Source: Shinella sp. CPCC 101442
Lineage (GTDB): Bacteria > Pseudomonadota > Alphaproteobacteria > Rhizobiales > Rhizobiaceae
Direction: 5' to 3'
Assembly: GCF_024704725.1 (NCBI RefSeq)
Contig: NZ_JALIQS010000008.1
Coordinates: 124,001-188,000, forward strand
DNA length: 64,000 bases
The notes beneath the pieces are model-generated. The model worked only from the letters and a program-made list of their open reading frames with translations. It did not search any database and had not been told where the DNA came from. Positions within the stretch are counted from its first letter, which is position 1; each line of letters begins with the position of its first letter. Positions 44,430 through 54,838 of the stretch are shown in pieces. A program made the position numbers and the translations under genes.

Positions 44430-47400
44430 TCATTCTAAAGACGTCGCTTCTGCAAGCACGGCTGTCAACTGGTCCAATGTAAACGGTTTGGGCAATTGAA
44501 GCGCATCCGCTATGCCGGAGGCAGACTTTGCATTGTTGTCGCCACTGGCAAAGACGATGCGCGTTTCGGGCCAACTCTTTATTACTCTCTGCGCAAGGTC
44601 GATTCCTGAAATACCGGGCAGCCCTACATCGGTGAGCAGGACATCGACTTTCTCCATTCCCAGTATCGAAAGTGCGCTCTCGGCCGAGCCCGCCTCGTGG
44701 ACCAGATACCCAAGCTCACCCACCATATCGACTGTCGACATCAGTATCAGTGGCTCGTCTTCCACAACGAGCACGCTCATCGCTTTGCTCTTAATCGGTT
44801 GTTGGCTCTGGGCGGGCTCCTGCTCGTGGCGTTCTAGCCGCTCAACGGCGATCTGGTGTTGCTGGGCATTGCTCAGGACGTGACGAACCTTGCGCGCAAG
44901 CGCTTCGCGCGTGTACGGCTTGGACAGAAGCTCGACGCCGGCGTCTAGCCTGCCACCATGCACGATTGAGTTTTCCGTGTAACCTGACGTGTAGAGCACC
45001 GCCATCCCCGGGAACAGCGCCTTTGCCTTTCTGGCAAGCTCTGTGCTTCGCATGGGGCCGGGCATCACAACGTCGGTGAACAGCAGGTCGATTTGCATAC
45101 CGCTTTTGACGATTGCAAAGGCCGATTGCGCGTCGTGTGCTTTTAGAACTCTGTATCCAAGGTCGCTCAAGAGCGCCACGGATGTTTCGCGAACGCCGTC
45201 ATCGTCTTCGACAACGAGCACCGTCTCCGTACCCCCCTTCGCCGGCATGGCGTTGACGTCCATCAGACTGTCCTCGACCTGCATCGTACGTGGCATATAG
45301 AGCTTCATCGTCGTGCCGTGGCCGACTTCGCTGTAGATCTTCAGGTGGCCGCCGGACTGCTTGAGAAAGCCGTAGACCATAGAAAGGCCGAGGCCGGTGC
45401 CCTTGCCGTCTGTCTTGGTGCTAAAGAAAGGTTCGAGCACATGCTCGATGATTTCGGGTGATATACCCGACCCCGTATCGGTCACGGCGACGAGAACGTA
45501 CTGGCCGGGCCGTACGTCCTCATGCAAGCGGGCGTAATCGTCATCGAGAACCGAATTTGCAGTCTCGATCGTCAACCGGCCGCGGCCATTCATCGCGTCT
45601 CGAGCGTTGATCGCCAGGTTCAGGATGGCATTCTCCAACTGGCTGGGATCGATCACCGTGTTCCAGAGGCCGCCAGAGACAATGGTTTCAAGTTCGATCT
45701 CTTCGCCAAGCGCGCGGCGCAGCATATCGTCCATGTTCTGGACCAGCTTGCGGACGTTGATGACCTTGGGCTCAAGAGGCTGCCGGCGCCCGAACGCCAA
45801 GAGCTGCGACGCCAGTTTGGCACCACGCTCAACGCCCGCGAGAGCGTTTTCGAGGCGTTGTGCAGCGCGAGGGTTTCCGTCGATATCCTTCGACAGAAGC
45901 TGAAGATTTCCGCTGACGACCTGGAGAAGATTGTTGAAGTCATGCGCGACGCCGCCGGTCAGATTACCCAGCGCCTCCATCTTCTGCGCATGCCTCAACG
46001 CGATCTGGGCGTTTTCACGCTCCACCGTTTCCTTCTCGAGATCCAGAAGAGCGTTTCTCAGTTCTTGGGTGCGCTGCTCCACCCTCTGTTCAAGGGTATG
46101 ATTGAGGCTGTGGAGCTCAGCCTCTGCGCGTTTCTGGTGCGTAACGTCAAAGCCGTCGACGAAGATACCCGTGACGGTCCCTTCGTGATCGAAAATGGGT
46201 TGGTAGATCAGATTGATAAAGCGTTGATCCGGGTCCTTTTCGTCATCACGCTGCAGCGACACGGGGAGGTAACGGCCGATATAGGGCTTGCCCGACCGGT
46301 AGACGCCATCGAGCAATTCGAAGAAGCCTTGTCCGGCCACCTCTGGAAGCGCTTCGCGGACACTGAGGCCCACGAGCTGCCTATGCCCGACCAGTTGGAG
46401 GTAGGCGTCGTTGACGAGCTCGAATACGTGTTCGGGCCCGCTCATGATACACATGAAACTTGGCGCTTGCTGAAACAAGCCCCGCATGCGGTCCCGTTCT
46501 GCGGTGCGAAGCTCAACCTCCGAGGAAAGCTGGCGATTGAGCTGCTCAAGGGCAACGGCCGCCCGCTCTCGCAATTTGGCAGCCTCCGCCAGTGCCTCCG
46601 CTCGCCGCCGTTCCGTTTCGAACGACTCAGCGCTCGCCAGACGTGAGGTTATCTGGCCCGCGATCAGCTTTAGGAAGTCAAGGTACTCGTCATTGAGCGC
46701 TCGGTGAGGATTGAGCCCGCTGATCAATATTCCTTTCGGCTTGTCACTGCCCTGTCCGATCAAGGGAATTATCGCGGCCCGAGATGGAGCGTTCGGCCAT
46801 GGTCCGGATGGGACGTCCTGGGTCGCCGATAGGTCTACCAGCGCGACAGCCTGTTTCGACCAGGCGCTGTCGAGGCTCCAGATGCCCACGCCACGCTCGA
46901 TTTCGGCGGGCATAAGACCATGGTCGTTAGCAGTACCGCAGATCCACTCCCGCCTCGCGTCGCCTTTATCGTCGAAGATATAGAGAGCGCTAAAGGGTAA
47001 GTCCTGCAGGTTCGCATTCAGCGCTGCGTAAGAAGCGCTAAAGACCTCACGCTCAGTGCTTGCCGCCGCAAGTCCAGAGGCAAGAGCCCGCATCGTCGAC
47101 ATGCGGCGTTCACTGATGACCCTCTCGGTCTCCTCGGTGACGGCGCAAAAAACGCCTTCGACTTTGCCACCGTCTCCAATGAGCGGACTATACGAGAAGG
47201 TGTGGTAGGTCTCCTCGGCGTAGCCATCGCGCTCGAGCAACAAAAGAAGCGCTCTGTCCCAGGTTGCGTGGCCCGTTTCGTAAACCGTTGCCAGACGTCC
47301 TTTGATATCGTCCCATATTTCTGACCACAGTACTTTCGTCGGCACGGCAAGAGCGTTTGGGTGCTTGTTGCCAAGGGTTGGTCGATAGGCATCATTGTAG

Positions 47401-47603
47401 AAAAACGCGATGTCCGGCCCCCACCCGAGCCACATTTCAAACTTCGACGTCAATAAAAGCCGGACTGCCACCTTCAGTGCTTCGGGCCATTCGTCGGGTT
47501 GACCAAGGGAAGTGTTTCCCCAGTCATGGTGGCGCATCATACGCGCCATCTCACCGTCGCCGACGAAAATATCCTGAAATTGGTCCGAAACTTGTAGGTT
47601 CAT
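44430..47603 (-). CDS. Hybrid sensor kinase: PAS-GAF-PAS-HisKA-HATPase-REC-REC
   Basis: Start at the ATG at 47603 (GGAAG upstream): 1057 residues. Soluble. PAS (about 20-165), GAF (about 180-325), coiled coil, PAS (about 375-490), H-box [20 protein letters not shown] (His554), N-box [11 protein letters not shown], then two receivers with Asp844 (FTDVVMPG) and Asp992 (LTDVGLPG). The last receiver may pass phosphate onward or act as output. Its kinase-receiver half is closely similar to that of 49976-53110, so the two are paralogues by duplication. Confidence 0.92.
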   Translation of the reverse strand: MNLQVSDQFQDIFVGDGEMARMMRHHDWGNTSLGQPDEWPEALKVAVRLLLTSKFEMWLGWGPDIAFFYNDAYRPTLGNKHPNALAVPTKVLWSEIWDDIKGRLATVYETGHATWDRALLLLLERDGYAEETYHTFSYSPLIGDGGKVEGVFCAVTEETERVISERRMSTMRALASGLAAASTEREVFSASYAALNANLQDLPFSALYIFDDKGDARREWICGTANDHGLMPAEIERGVGIWSLDSAWSKQAVALVDLSATQDVPSGPWPNAPSRAAIIPLIGQGSDKPKGILISGLNPHRALNDEYLDFLKLIAGQITSRLASAESFETERRRAEALAEAAKLRERAAVALEQLNRQLSSEVELRTAERDRMRGLFQQAPSFMCIMSGPEHVFELVNDAYLQLVGHRQLVGLSVREALPEVAGQGFFELLDGVYRSGKPYIGRYLPVSLQRDDEKDPDQRFINLIYQPIFDHEGTVTGIFVDGFDVTHQKRAEAELHSLNHTLEQRVEQRTQELRNALLDLEKETVERENAQIALRHAQKMEALGNLTGGVAHDFNNLLQVVSGNLQLLSKDIDGNPRAAQRLENALAGVERGAKLASQLLAFGRRQPLEPKVINVRKLVQNMDDMLRRALGEEIELETIVSGGLWNTVIDPSQLENAILNLAINARDAMNGRGRLTIETANSVLDDDYARLHEDVRPGQYVLVAVTDTGSGISPEIIEHVLEPFFSTKTDGKGTGLGLSMVYGFLKQSGGHLKIYSEVGHGTTMKLYMPRTMQVEDSLMDVNAMPAKGGTETVLVVEDDDGVRETSVALLSDLGYRVLKAHDAQSAFAIVKSGMQIDLLFTDVVMPGPMRSTELARKAKALFPGMAVLYTSGYTENSIVHGGRLDAGVELLSKPYTREALARKVRHVLSNAQQHQIAVERLERHEQEPAQSQQPIKSKAMSVLVVEDEPLILMSTVDMVGELGYLVHEAGSAESALSILGMEKVDVLLTDVGLPGISGIDLAQRVIKSWPETRIVFASGDNNAKSASGIADALQLPKPFTLDQLTAVLAEATSLE

Positions 47604-47713
47604 GACACTTCCATTGGAATATCGCAGAGCCCACATAGGCCATTGATAACGCTTGTCCAGCCCGCTAGTTCTGGATCGAGGTGAGTTTTTGCTTGTGGTG
47701 GAAGAGATTTGGG

Positions 47714-48715
47714 ATGAGCCAAGCGAAATCGCAGCCGGAGTGGAGTGCCGAAGAGCTTAGGAGGGCTGTCAAGTCGGCAGGCGTCGCGCTGTGGACCTGG
47801 ATTGTCGACGACGATACGTTCGTTATGGACGCCAAGGCCTATGAGCTATGGGATATTCCCGTCGAGGAGGACCTGACTTTCGAGCACCTCTCTGCGAAGG
47901 TCCATCCCGCCGACCGCGATCGGGTCAGGGCGGCGTTCGTCGCGACCCGCGCAGTCGACGGGCCTTTCGAAATTGATTTTCGTATCTTGACCGATGCGTC
48001 GGATGTCAGGTGGGTGTCCGCGCGTGGCCAGGGCAACGATGGCGATGTCGAAACGAAGAAAATGACCGGCATTTTTCTTGACGTAACGGGTCGCAAGCAG
48101 GCGGAGGAGGGACATGAACTGCTCGCTGGCGAGATGAGCCATCGCGTGAAGAATCTACTGGCCCTTGCGGCAGGTCTGACGACGCTTACCTCCCGCTCGA
48201 CCGAGACGAAGGAGGACATGGCCAAGCAGCTGACGCAGCGGCTGACGGCTCTCGGCCGTGCCCATGAACTGGTCCGCCCGCTTCCCGACGGTCAGGGAAG
48301 CGCTGCTTTGCTGGGTGACCTTTTCACCGTGCTGCTCGCACCCTATGATGACGTTGGCGCTTTTGCCGGGCGCATCCGCGTGGCGGTTCCAAGACTGGGA
48401 CTAGGGGAGAAGGCGGCGACGAGCCTTGCGCTCGTCATTCATGAGCTGGCGACGAATTCGCTTAAATACGGCGCATTGTCAAATGACACAGGGTTGCTCG
48501 ACATTTCCGGGTCGATGGTCGAAGACAATGTCGAGATCGTCTGGAACGAGCACGGCGGCAAGGGCGTGCGTGCGCCGGATCTGACGGAAGGCTACGGAAG
48601 CAAGTTACTGCAGCGCACAGTTTGCGGCCAACTCGGCGGGTCGATCGATCACGACTGGGGCGAGGGTGGCCTCGTGGTAACGCTCAGGATGAAGGAAAGC
48701 CATCTTGCCGCATGA
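47714..48715 (+). CDS. PAS-HWE histidine kinase
   Basis: Start at the ATG at 47714 rather than 47681, since GGAAGAG lies upstream and the homology begins there. 333 residues. One PAS domain of the PAS_3 type (about 20-130), the HWE H-box ELLAGEMSHRVKNLLALAAG (His around 142), VIHELATNSLKYGAL and IVWNEHGG (the WxE element). No membrane segment. No receiver follows it directly. HWE kinases often feed the PhyR/EcfG stress system in this group. Confidence 0.9.
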   Translation: MSQAKSQPEWSAEELRRAVKSAGVALWTWIVDDDTFVMDAKAYELWDIPVEEDLTFEHLSAKVHPADRDRVRAAFVATRAVDGPFEIDFRILTDASDVRWVSARGQGNDGDVETKKMTGIFLDVTGRKQAEEGHELLAGEMSHRVKNLLALAAGLTTLTSRSTETKEDMAKQLTQRLTALGRAHELVRPLPDGQGSAALLGDLFTVLLAPYDDVGAFAGRIRVAVPRLGLGEKAATSLALVIHELATNSLKYGALSNDTGLLDISGSMVEDNVEIVWNEHGGKGVRAPDLTEGYGSKLLQRTVCGQLGGSIDHDWGEGGLVVTLRMKESHLAA

Positions 48716-48773
48716 GAAGCGAGGTCGTGGATTCCTGCCGGGACCAATATAAGTCGCTCCGTATATGTAGGCG

Positions 48774-49937
48774 CTACCGCTGAAGCATGGATGCAGGGAT
48801 GTCGAGGGTAACCACCAGGCCATCGACCATGAAGTTTCGCTCGATCTTTCCCATGAGCTGTGCTTCGACGGTCCTTGAGACCATTCTGGTTCCAAATCCC
48901 TTTCTGGACGGCGCGTTCGTTAGCGGTGTCCCGCCAACTTCTCGCCAGACGATGTGGAAGGTGTCGCCCTCGCATCGGCACTTCAGATCGATATAGCCAT
49001 CGACGGTCGCCAGCGCGCCATACTTCGCCGCGTTCGTCGCCAGCTCATGGATGACGAGGGCGAGGGCCGACGACGCCTTTTCGCCGACGGAGACCGTCGG
49101 GCAGTAGACGACAACCTGGCGGTCGTTGCGCTTGAACGGCGCGAGCAGCGCGTCGATCAAATCCCCAAGGCCGCTGGCAATTCGATCGCCGCCCGACTTG
49201 ACGTTAACAATAAAGTCGTTCGCCTTGCTGAGCGCCTGTATCCGTCCTGTGACGCTTCGTACGAAGCCGTCGAGATCGGTCTCAGTTCTCGATGACACGA
49301 TGAGCAGACTGGAGATTACCGAGAAAATGTTCTTGAGACGATAGGCAAGCTCGCCCTCGATAAGGGCTCGCTGCGCGTCGAACCGCGCCATTTCGGCAAC
49401 CCGTTAGCGAAGGGCTATCTGCTCTTCGACGAGTTTGGCAAAATCCTCAAGTATTTCCTGCTCGCGCGCCGTCCATTGGTGAGGCGCTGAACCGATGGCG
49501 CAAAGCGATCCCATGACATGACCATCCTCGCTGAGCAGGGGACATACCGAGATACGCGCGGACATTCAATTCCGGTTTCACTAGATTGTCACAGACGAGA
49601 GGGTCGAGGACGGCATCCTTTATAACCAACGGCGCGGCCCTAGAAACGACATTCTGGCAAAACGAATGCGTCAATGGCGCTCGCGCTCGCTTTTCCAAGG
49701 CTCGGGCAGGCCAAACGTGCTTTTGAAAAACTGTCGCTTGGTATCGACGAGAGAAAGAAGCGCCACCGGAACCGACAAGGTCGCGGCCACCAACCGCGTC
49801 AAACGGTCGAAGCGTTTCTCAGGACCGCTGTCCATCGGATCCGTCTGGTATAGCGCGCTTAGTCGCTCCTGGCCAATATACAACTCATGGTTCTCTCTGT
49901 TTCCGGCGATGCGTGGCGGCTGGGGTTTGTCGTTCAT
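48774..49937 (-). pseudogene. GAF-HWE histidine kinase gene, broken
   Basis: The ATG at 49937 (GAGGATG upstream) starts a GAF domain, ALYQTDPMDSGPEKRFDRLT through FGLPEPWKSERER. A shift near 49680 moves to APLTHSFCQNVVSRAAPLVI and VRAYLGM; a second shift near 49535 to PLLSEDGHVMGSLCAIGSAP, TAREQEILEDFAKLVEEQIA, LR and a TAA (49405-49403). Beyond it, in frame, RVAEMARFDAQRALIEGELA continues the kinase: YRLKNIFSVISSL H-box region, VIHELATNAAKYGAL and IVWREVGG. The 3' part (49391-48774, 205 codons) is an intact frame and could be made alone. Note YRLKN in place of the usual HRxKN. Confidence 0.8.
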
Positions 49938-49975
49938 TGGAGCATCCTCGGACGTTCCGCCGCCTGCCGTGAAAC

Positions 49976-52900
49976 CTATTTCGACGCATCCACCTCGTCT
50001 GCCCGGTCGCACGATAGGGTTTTTGCGTTTGTTCCCCGCAGCGCGCGGCTAAGTTGCTCGGCATCGTAAGGCTTGCAGAGGACGATCCCGTCGGAATCGC
50101 GCACAGCCGAGGCGTCCCCAGTCGCAAAGATGATCCTCGATAAAGGCCGCAAGGCGCGAGCTCGCTCCGCAAGAACCTTGCCCGAGACGCCCGGAAGGCT
50201 GATGTCGGTGACCAGAACGTCGAAGGGAACCGTCTCCAGAGCAGCCATCGCTTCTTCGGCGCTTCCTGCGTCGACAACGATGTGACCTGCTTCCTTCAGG
50301 ATGTCGGATGTGTTCATCCGGATCAGCGCATCGTCTTCGACTAGGATGATCGTGAGCCGGGCGGCGGGTTCGGGCGACGGTGTCTCAGACGGTTTTGGGG
50401 CCGGAGGCGTGGAGGGCAGGGGGCCGGACCTCTGCCGCTGATTGTTGATGACGTGCCGGAACTTTCGCGCCAAGGCGTCCCGCGTATATGGTTTCGAGAG
50501 GAGCTCCACGCCGGCATCGAGCTTGCCGCCGTGCACGATGGAATTCTCGGTATATCCCGATGTGAAGAGCACGGCGACATCGGGCAGGCGCTCTTTGGCC
50601 TTGCGCGCTAGCTCCGGGCTTTTCAACGTACCTGGCATGACCACATCCGTGAACAGGATGTCGATTGGTATGCCGCTGTCGATGACGTTCAGCGCGCTGG
50701 CGGCATCGACCGCCTTCAGGACACGGTAGCCGAGATCGGCGAGGAGGGCCACGACAGTTTCGCGAACCGCATCGTCATCCTCGACGACGAGAACCGTTTC
50801 CGTCCCGCCGGCGATCGGTCCGTTGTCGACGTTGATCTCCATATCTTCCGACTGGAGGGCCCTTGGAAGATAAAGCTTGATCGTCGTGCCGTGACCGATC
50901 TCCGAATAGATTTTTACGTGGCCGCCGGATTGCTTGACGAAGCCGTAAACCATCGAAAGGCCGAGGCCGGATCCCTTGCCCTCCGCTTTTGTCGAAAAGA
51001 ATGGTTCAAAGACCTTGTCGATAATCTCCGGCGACATGCCGGTGCCGGTATCGGTGACGGCGAGCAGGATATATTGACCAGCCGTGACCTCGTCATGCGT
51101 GCGAGCATAAAGCTCGTCGAGATGCGCGTTCGACAGTTCGATGGTCAGCTTGCCCTGGCCGTCCATCGCATCACGCGCATTGATGGCGAGGTTGAGCAGC
51201 GCATTTTCGATCTGCGCCGGATCGATGAACGTGTTCCAGAGTCCCCCTGCGACGACCGTCTCCACCTCGACAGCCTCGCCGAGCGCCCTGCGAAGCATGT
51301 CGTCCATGCCCTGTACGAATCGGCTGATGTTGACGACCTTCGGTTCGAGCGCCTGACGCCGGCCAAATGCAAGCAGCTGGCTTGCCAACTTCGCGCCCCG
51401 GCTGACACCAGCCATGGCGTTTGCGACACGTTTCTCGGCGCGTTCGTTCCCGGCTACATCCTTGGCAATCAGGGCTAGATTGCCGGATACGACCTGGAGG
51501 AGATTGTTGAAGTCGTGCGCCACGCCACCCGTCAGTTTGCCGACGGCCTCCATCTTCTGGGAATGCGCAAGCTTGATCTCCGCCTGCCGGCGCTCGGCGA
51601 TTTCCGCGATAACCCGCGCCTCGAGCGTTTCGTTCAGCTGTCGCAGCTGTTCTTCCGCCCGCTCGCGATGGCGAACCTGTTTCGCCAGCGTATCGGCCTG
51701 ATCACGCAGCGCGGCCTCGGCTGCGCGCTGATGCGTGATGTCTGCGTGCACACCGACCCACTCGAGTATGTCGCCATTCCTGCCAAGAATAGGTAATGCT
51801 CGGACCGCGAACTGACGCCAGGCGCCGTCATGTCGGCGCACCCGATGCTCGTAGACAAACATGGTCTTCGTCGCGACCGCCTGCTGCCAGGCCCCCACGC
51901 TTCCAGCGGAATCGTCCGGGTGGACGGCGTTCGACCAGCCATATCCCTGATATTCATCTGGTGTTTGTCCAGTCAGGGCAGCCCATCCGGGTTGCTCTCC
52001 GACCATGCGACCGTCGGCGCTGTTGGTCCATAGAATTCCGTGGACCGCGTCCATCGCGGTGCGGAAACGAGCGTTGCTGAATTCGATCGCGGCCTCGCGG
52101 GCTGCACGCTCTTGGATGTCGATCCCCAAAATATGCACGCCCGGAATAGAGCCGTCCGGCTCGACATGGGGCACATAGCGGACCTCCAGTCGCCGGACTG
52201 AGCCGTCGGCCCGGGGCATATTGGTTTCAGCCGTAAACGTTTCGCCCGACAGTCCGCGATCGATCGAGGCTTTACGGTCTGCGTAAGCCCGTTCCCCGAT
52301 CATGGCTTCGACATGCCGGCCGATCATCGTTTGCGGATCGATATCAAACCAGTCGCGGTAGGCTTCGTTGGCAAAGCGATAGATATGATCGCGATCCACG
52401 TAGGAGATCAGCATCGGCACAGCGTCGGTAACCCGGCGCAGCTCCGCCTCTCGCTCGGCAAGTTTCCTCTCCGCGGAAATCCTCGCGCTGTTATCGACGA
52501 TCGTGCACATCACGCCGCCGACCGTTCCATTCGCCTGGTACACCGGCGTATAGAAGAGATCCAGCATCATGGTCTGCGGACCGTCCGGCCGCTGGAACAC
52601 GATCGGCTGGTCACGATGAAACACGGTCTCGCCGTTCAGACCGGCTTCCAGGATCGGCCGATTCCAGTCCCAGATCTCCGGAAAGGCTTTCGCAACGGGT
52701 GTTCCCAGTGTTGAAGGATGGCGCTCCCCAGCAATTTCCCGATAGGCGTCATTGTACAGCATGACGTGGTCGGCACCCCACATGAGCACCTTGGCGACAG
52801 GGGAATTCACGATATTGGCGACGGTGGCCCGCAATTCCAGGGACCAGCCCTCAACCGCGCCAAGGACGTTACTGGCCCAGTCCTTGGTTCTGATGAAGTT

Positions 52901-53110
52901 GCCACACTCACCACCGCCAATGGGCCAGCCGGGAACAGGAGCCGACCTCGGCTTTGCATCTGCGTCTCTGAGGGCCCGCAGGCCGGCGCGTACGACCTCG
53001 CTGGCATTGGCAAAGTCGCCGGATGCCAGGCTCTCGTTGATGAAACTCTCAAGCTCGGGGGTGAGCGATACGTTGCGTGACTGACGATGAACCATGGGCG
53101 TTCGTGCCAC
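49976..53110 (-). CDS. Ribbon-helix-helix (ParD-like) domain fused to hybrid sensor kinase
   Basis: 1044 residues in one uninterrupted frame. Residues 10-50, RNVSLTPELESFINESLASG followed by DFANASEVVRAGLRALRDAD, are a ParD/CopG-type antitoxin DNA-binding domain. The kinase part starts at IGGGECGNFIRTKDW (about 63): three PAS domains (about 70-205, 220-335, 345-460), coiled coil, H-box [20 protein letters not shown] (His532), N-box [11 protein letters not shown], receivers with Asp822 and Asp969. It is a paralogue of 44430-47603, which lacks the N-terminal domain. The fusion suggests a kinase that binds DNA, or a recent join with a lost parDE locus. Confidence 0.88.
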   Translation of the reverse strand: MARTPMVHRQSRNVSLTPELESFINESLASGDFANASEVVRAGLRALRDADAKPRSAPVPGWPIGGGECGNFIRTKDWASNVLGAVEGWSLELRATVANIVNSPVAKVLMWGADHVMLYNDAYREIAGERHPSTLGTPVAKAFPEIWDWNRPILEAGLNGETVFHRDQPIVFQRPDGPQTMMLDLFYTPVYQANGTVGGVMCTIVDNSARISAERKLAEREAELRRVTDAVPMLISYVDRDHIYRFANEAYRDWFDIDPQTMIGRHVEAMIGERAYADRKASIDRGLSGETFTAETNMPRADGSVRRLEVRYVPHVEPDGSIPGVHILGIDIQERAAREAAIEFSNARFRTAMDAVHGILWTNSADGRMVGEQPGWAALTGQTPDEYQGYGWSNAVHPDDSAGSVGAWQQAVATKTMFVYEHRVRRHDGAWRQFAVRALPILGRNGDILEWVGVHADITHQRAAEAALRDQADTLAKQVRHRERAEEQLRQLNETLEARVIAEIAERRQAEIKLAHSQKMEAVGKLTGGVAHDFNNLLQVVSGNLALIAKDVAGNERAEKRVANAMAGVSRGAKLASQLLAFGRRQALEPKVVNISRFVQGMDDMLRRALGEAVEVETVVAGGLWNTFIDPAQIENALLNLAINARDAMDGQGKLTIELSNAHLDELYARTHDEVTAGQYILLAVTDTGTGMSPEIIDKVFEPFFSTKAEGKGSGLGLSMVYGFVKQSGGHVKIYSEIGHGTTIKLYLPRALQSEDMEINVDNGPIAGGTETVLVVEDDDAVRETVVALLADLGYRVLKAVDAASALNVIDSGIPIDILFTDVVMPGTLKSPELARKAKERLPDVAVLFTSGYTENSIVHGGKLDAGVELLSKPYTRDALARKFRHVINNQRQRSGPLPSTPPAPKPSETPSPEPAARLTIILVEDDALIRMNTSDILKEAGHIVVDAGSAEEAMAALETVPFDVLVTDISLPGVSGKVLAERARALRPLSRIIFATGDASAVRDSDGIVLCKPYDAEQLSRALRGTNAKTLSCDRADEVDASK

Positions 53111-53165
53111 CGGTACGGGGCTGTGTCAACAGATGGCACACGACAAGAAATTCAGGATCTTCACT

Positions 53166-53191
53166 GGAACCAGAATGCTCGACGTCGCGTT
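53166..53191 (+). promoter_or_regulatory. EcfG-type (general stress) promoter before the LOV kinase
   Basis: GGAAC (53166-53170), 17-nt spacer, CGTT (53188-53191), an exact match to the alphaproteobacterial EcfG consensus. Transcription would begin at about 53198, inside the longest frame, which implies a later translation start. Confidence 0.6.
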
Positions 53192-53232
53192 AAATGACGC
53201 TGAATTTTGTGGAACGGAGAGTGGGGGTACCA

Positions 53233-54327
53233 TTGGATCAACGCGATGATTGGCACCTAACTGACAGGCTTCACTACGACCATGGTCGTGGGGATCCTTT
53301 TGCTGCTGCCGTGCGCGCCACAAGAATGCCGATGGTGATCACCGATCCATCTCAGCCGGACAATCCGATTGTCTTTTGCAATGAGGCGTTCCAGAAATTG
53401 ACAGGATATGATCAGAACGAGGTTCTGGGGCGTAACTGTCGTTTTCTGCAGGGCCCTGGTACCGACCGATGTTCAATCGACAAAATAAGGGAGGCGATCT
53501 CGAGGGGCGAGAGCATTGCCATCGAGTTGTTGAACTATCGCAAGGATGGCTCCACCTTCTGGAATGCTCTTTATCTCAGCCCGGTTCGCAACGATGACAA
53601 CTCCATCCAGTTCTTCTTTGCTTCCCAGCTGGATGTAACCAACCACATCGTCGCCAAAGACAGGGCGATTGCACAAAGAGAGGAGATCGAAAACGAGGTC
53701 GCCAAGAGGACCGGCCAGCTCGAAGCGGCACTGGAAGCGAAGACATTGCTCCTTCATGAGGTCGATCATCGGGTCAAAAACAACCTCACCATGATAGGGT
53801 CTCTGCTTCGATTGCAATCGCGCACGATCGGGGATCCCGAGATAACAGCCAAGCTCGAGGCTATGATGGAGCGGATCGATGCCCTGGCAACCGTTCATCG
53901 GACCCTTTACCAATCGGACGATGTGACTAAGTTCGACGTCAGTGCATTTGCTGTGACGCTTGCGCAAGATGTTGTCGGTTCAAGCGGGCGATCGAACATC
54001 TTGCTGGCAACGGATCTGGAACCGATCTTGATTCCTGCCGGTCACGCCTCTTCGCTTGGGTTGGTTCTCAATGAGATCCTCACGAACGCTATCAAGCACG
54101 GCCTTCGCGAAGGGCGTGCGGGGATCTTGAAGCTCTCCGGAGGATCGACCGCGAACGGTGCGGAAATTCGTATAGATGATGATGGCATCGGTTTTTCTGA
54201 CGAGCCATCGAAGGGGCTCGGGCGCATGCTTGTAGAACGTCTAACGAAGCAGACTGGTGCAACGGTGGAATGGTCGAACCTCGACCCAGGTACGTGTGTG
54301 ACCATTCGCCTGAATGATTGGAATTGA
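53233..54327 (+). CDS. LOV-domain blue-light sensor histidine kinase (HisKA_2/HWE-like)
   Basis: The frame is open from the ATG at 53194, but the EcfG-type promoter would start RNA near 53198. The TTG at 53233, preceded by GTGGGGG, is therefore the favoured start (364 residues). The LOV core has the flavin-binding GRNCRFLQGPGTD with the adduct Cys (residue 82 counted from 53194) and NYRKDGSTFWNALYLSPVRN. The kinase has LLHEVDHRVKNNLTMIGSLL (His192 counted from 53194), LVLNEILTNAIKHGL and RIDDDGIGF. The downstream receiver gene is a likely partner. Blue-light and stress input is inferred from these motifs. Confidence 0.92.
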   Translation: MDQRDDWHLTDRLHYDHGRGDPFAAAVRATRMPMVITDPSQPDNPIVFCNEAFQKLTGYDQNEVLGRNCRFLQGPGTDRCSIDKIREAISRGESIAIELLNYRKDGSTFWNALYLSPVRNDDNSIQFFFASQLDVTNHIVAKDRAIAQREEIENEVAKRTGQLEAALEAKTLLLHEVDHRVKNNLTMIGSLLRLQSRTIGDPEITAKLEAMMERIDALATVHRTLYQSDDVTKFDVSAFAVTLAQDVVGSSGRSNILLATDLEPILIPAGHASSLGLVLNEILTNAIKHGLREGRAGILKLSGGSTANGAEIRIDDDGIGFSDEPSKGLGRMLVERLTKQTGATVEWSNLDPGTCVTIRLNDWN

Positions 54328-54329
54328 AA

Positions 54330-54776
54330 ATGGAAAGGCCGAAGCCACCACTGAGCGTCCTCATCGTCGAGGATGAGCCACTGCTGGCAATGGACGTTGA
54401 AATGATGGTTGAGGATGCTGGCCATCGCGTGATGGCAGAAGCGGCGTCGCTGTACGATGTGGAGGCGCTAGATCCGGCGCAATCGCCCGACATCGCATTC
54501 GTCGATATGCAGCTTGCGCGTAACACCACCGGCCTCCAGGTCTGTTCTCTGATCCAGGAGCGGTGGAGCAATACTATTATTATATTCGTGACCGCAAATC
54601 CCAAGAAAATCCCCGATGATTTCAGCGGTGCACATGGGGTCATTCCAAAACCCTTCTCTCGTCACGGATTTATGAATGCGCTGCGCTACCTCCAAGAAAG
54701 CGTCTGTACGCCACCACCAATCACGGCGCTCCCAGGAAGTTTTGTGCCGTCAGAGCATCTTGCCGCGACATGGTGA
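54330..54776 (+). CDS. Single-domain response regulator, partner of the LOV kinase
   Basis: The ATG at 54330 lies 2 nt after the kinase stop. 148 residues: LIVEDEPLLAMDVEMMVEDA and FVDMQLARNTTGLQV with Asp59, ending with KPFSRHGFMNALRYLQ. It belongs to the LovR-like single-receiver group (xxDxxLxxxxxGLxV), which in Caulobacter and Brucella damps the LOV kinase signal. No output domain. Confidence 0.88.
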   Translation: MERPKPPLSVLIVEDEPLLAMDVEMMVEDAGHRVMAEAASLYDVEALDPAQSPDIAFVDMQLARNTTGLQVCSLIQERWSNTIIIFVTANPKKIPDDFSGAHGVIPKPFSRHGFMNALRYLQESVCTPPPITALPGSFVPSEHLAATW

Positions 54777-54838
54777 AAGTCAGGTTGGGTAGAGATATGG
54801 CGCCGGAGGGGCGCACGCGAACGATGATGGCGAAGAAG

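Noticed and set aside
45522-46646. Plus-strand frame of 374 codons opposite the hybrid kinase
   Set aside because: Antisense to the kinase domain; no independent evidence of coding.
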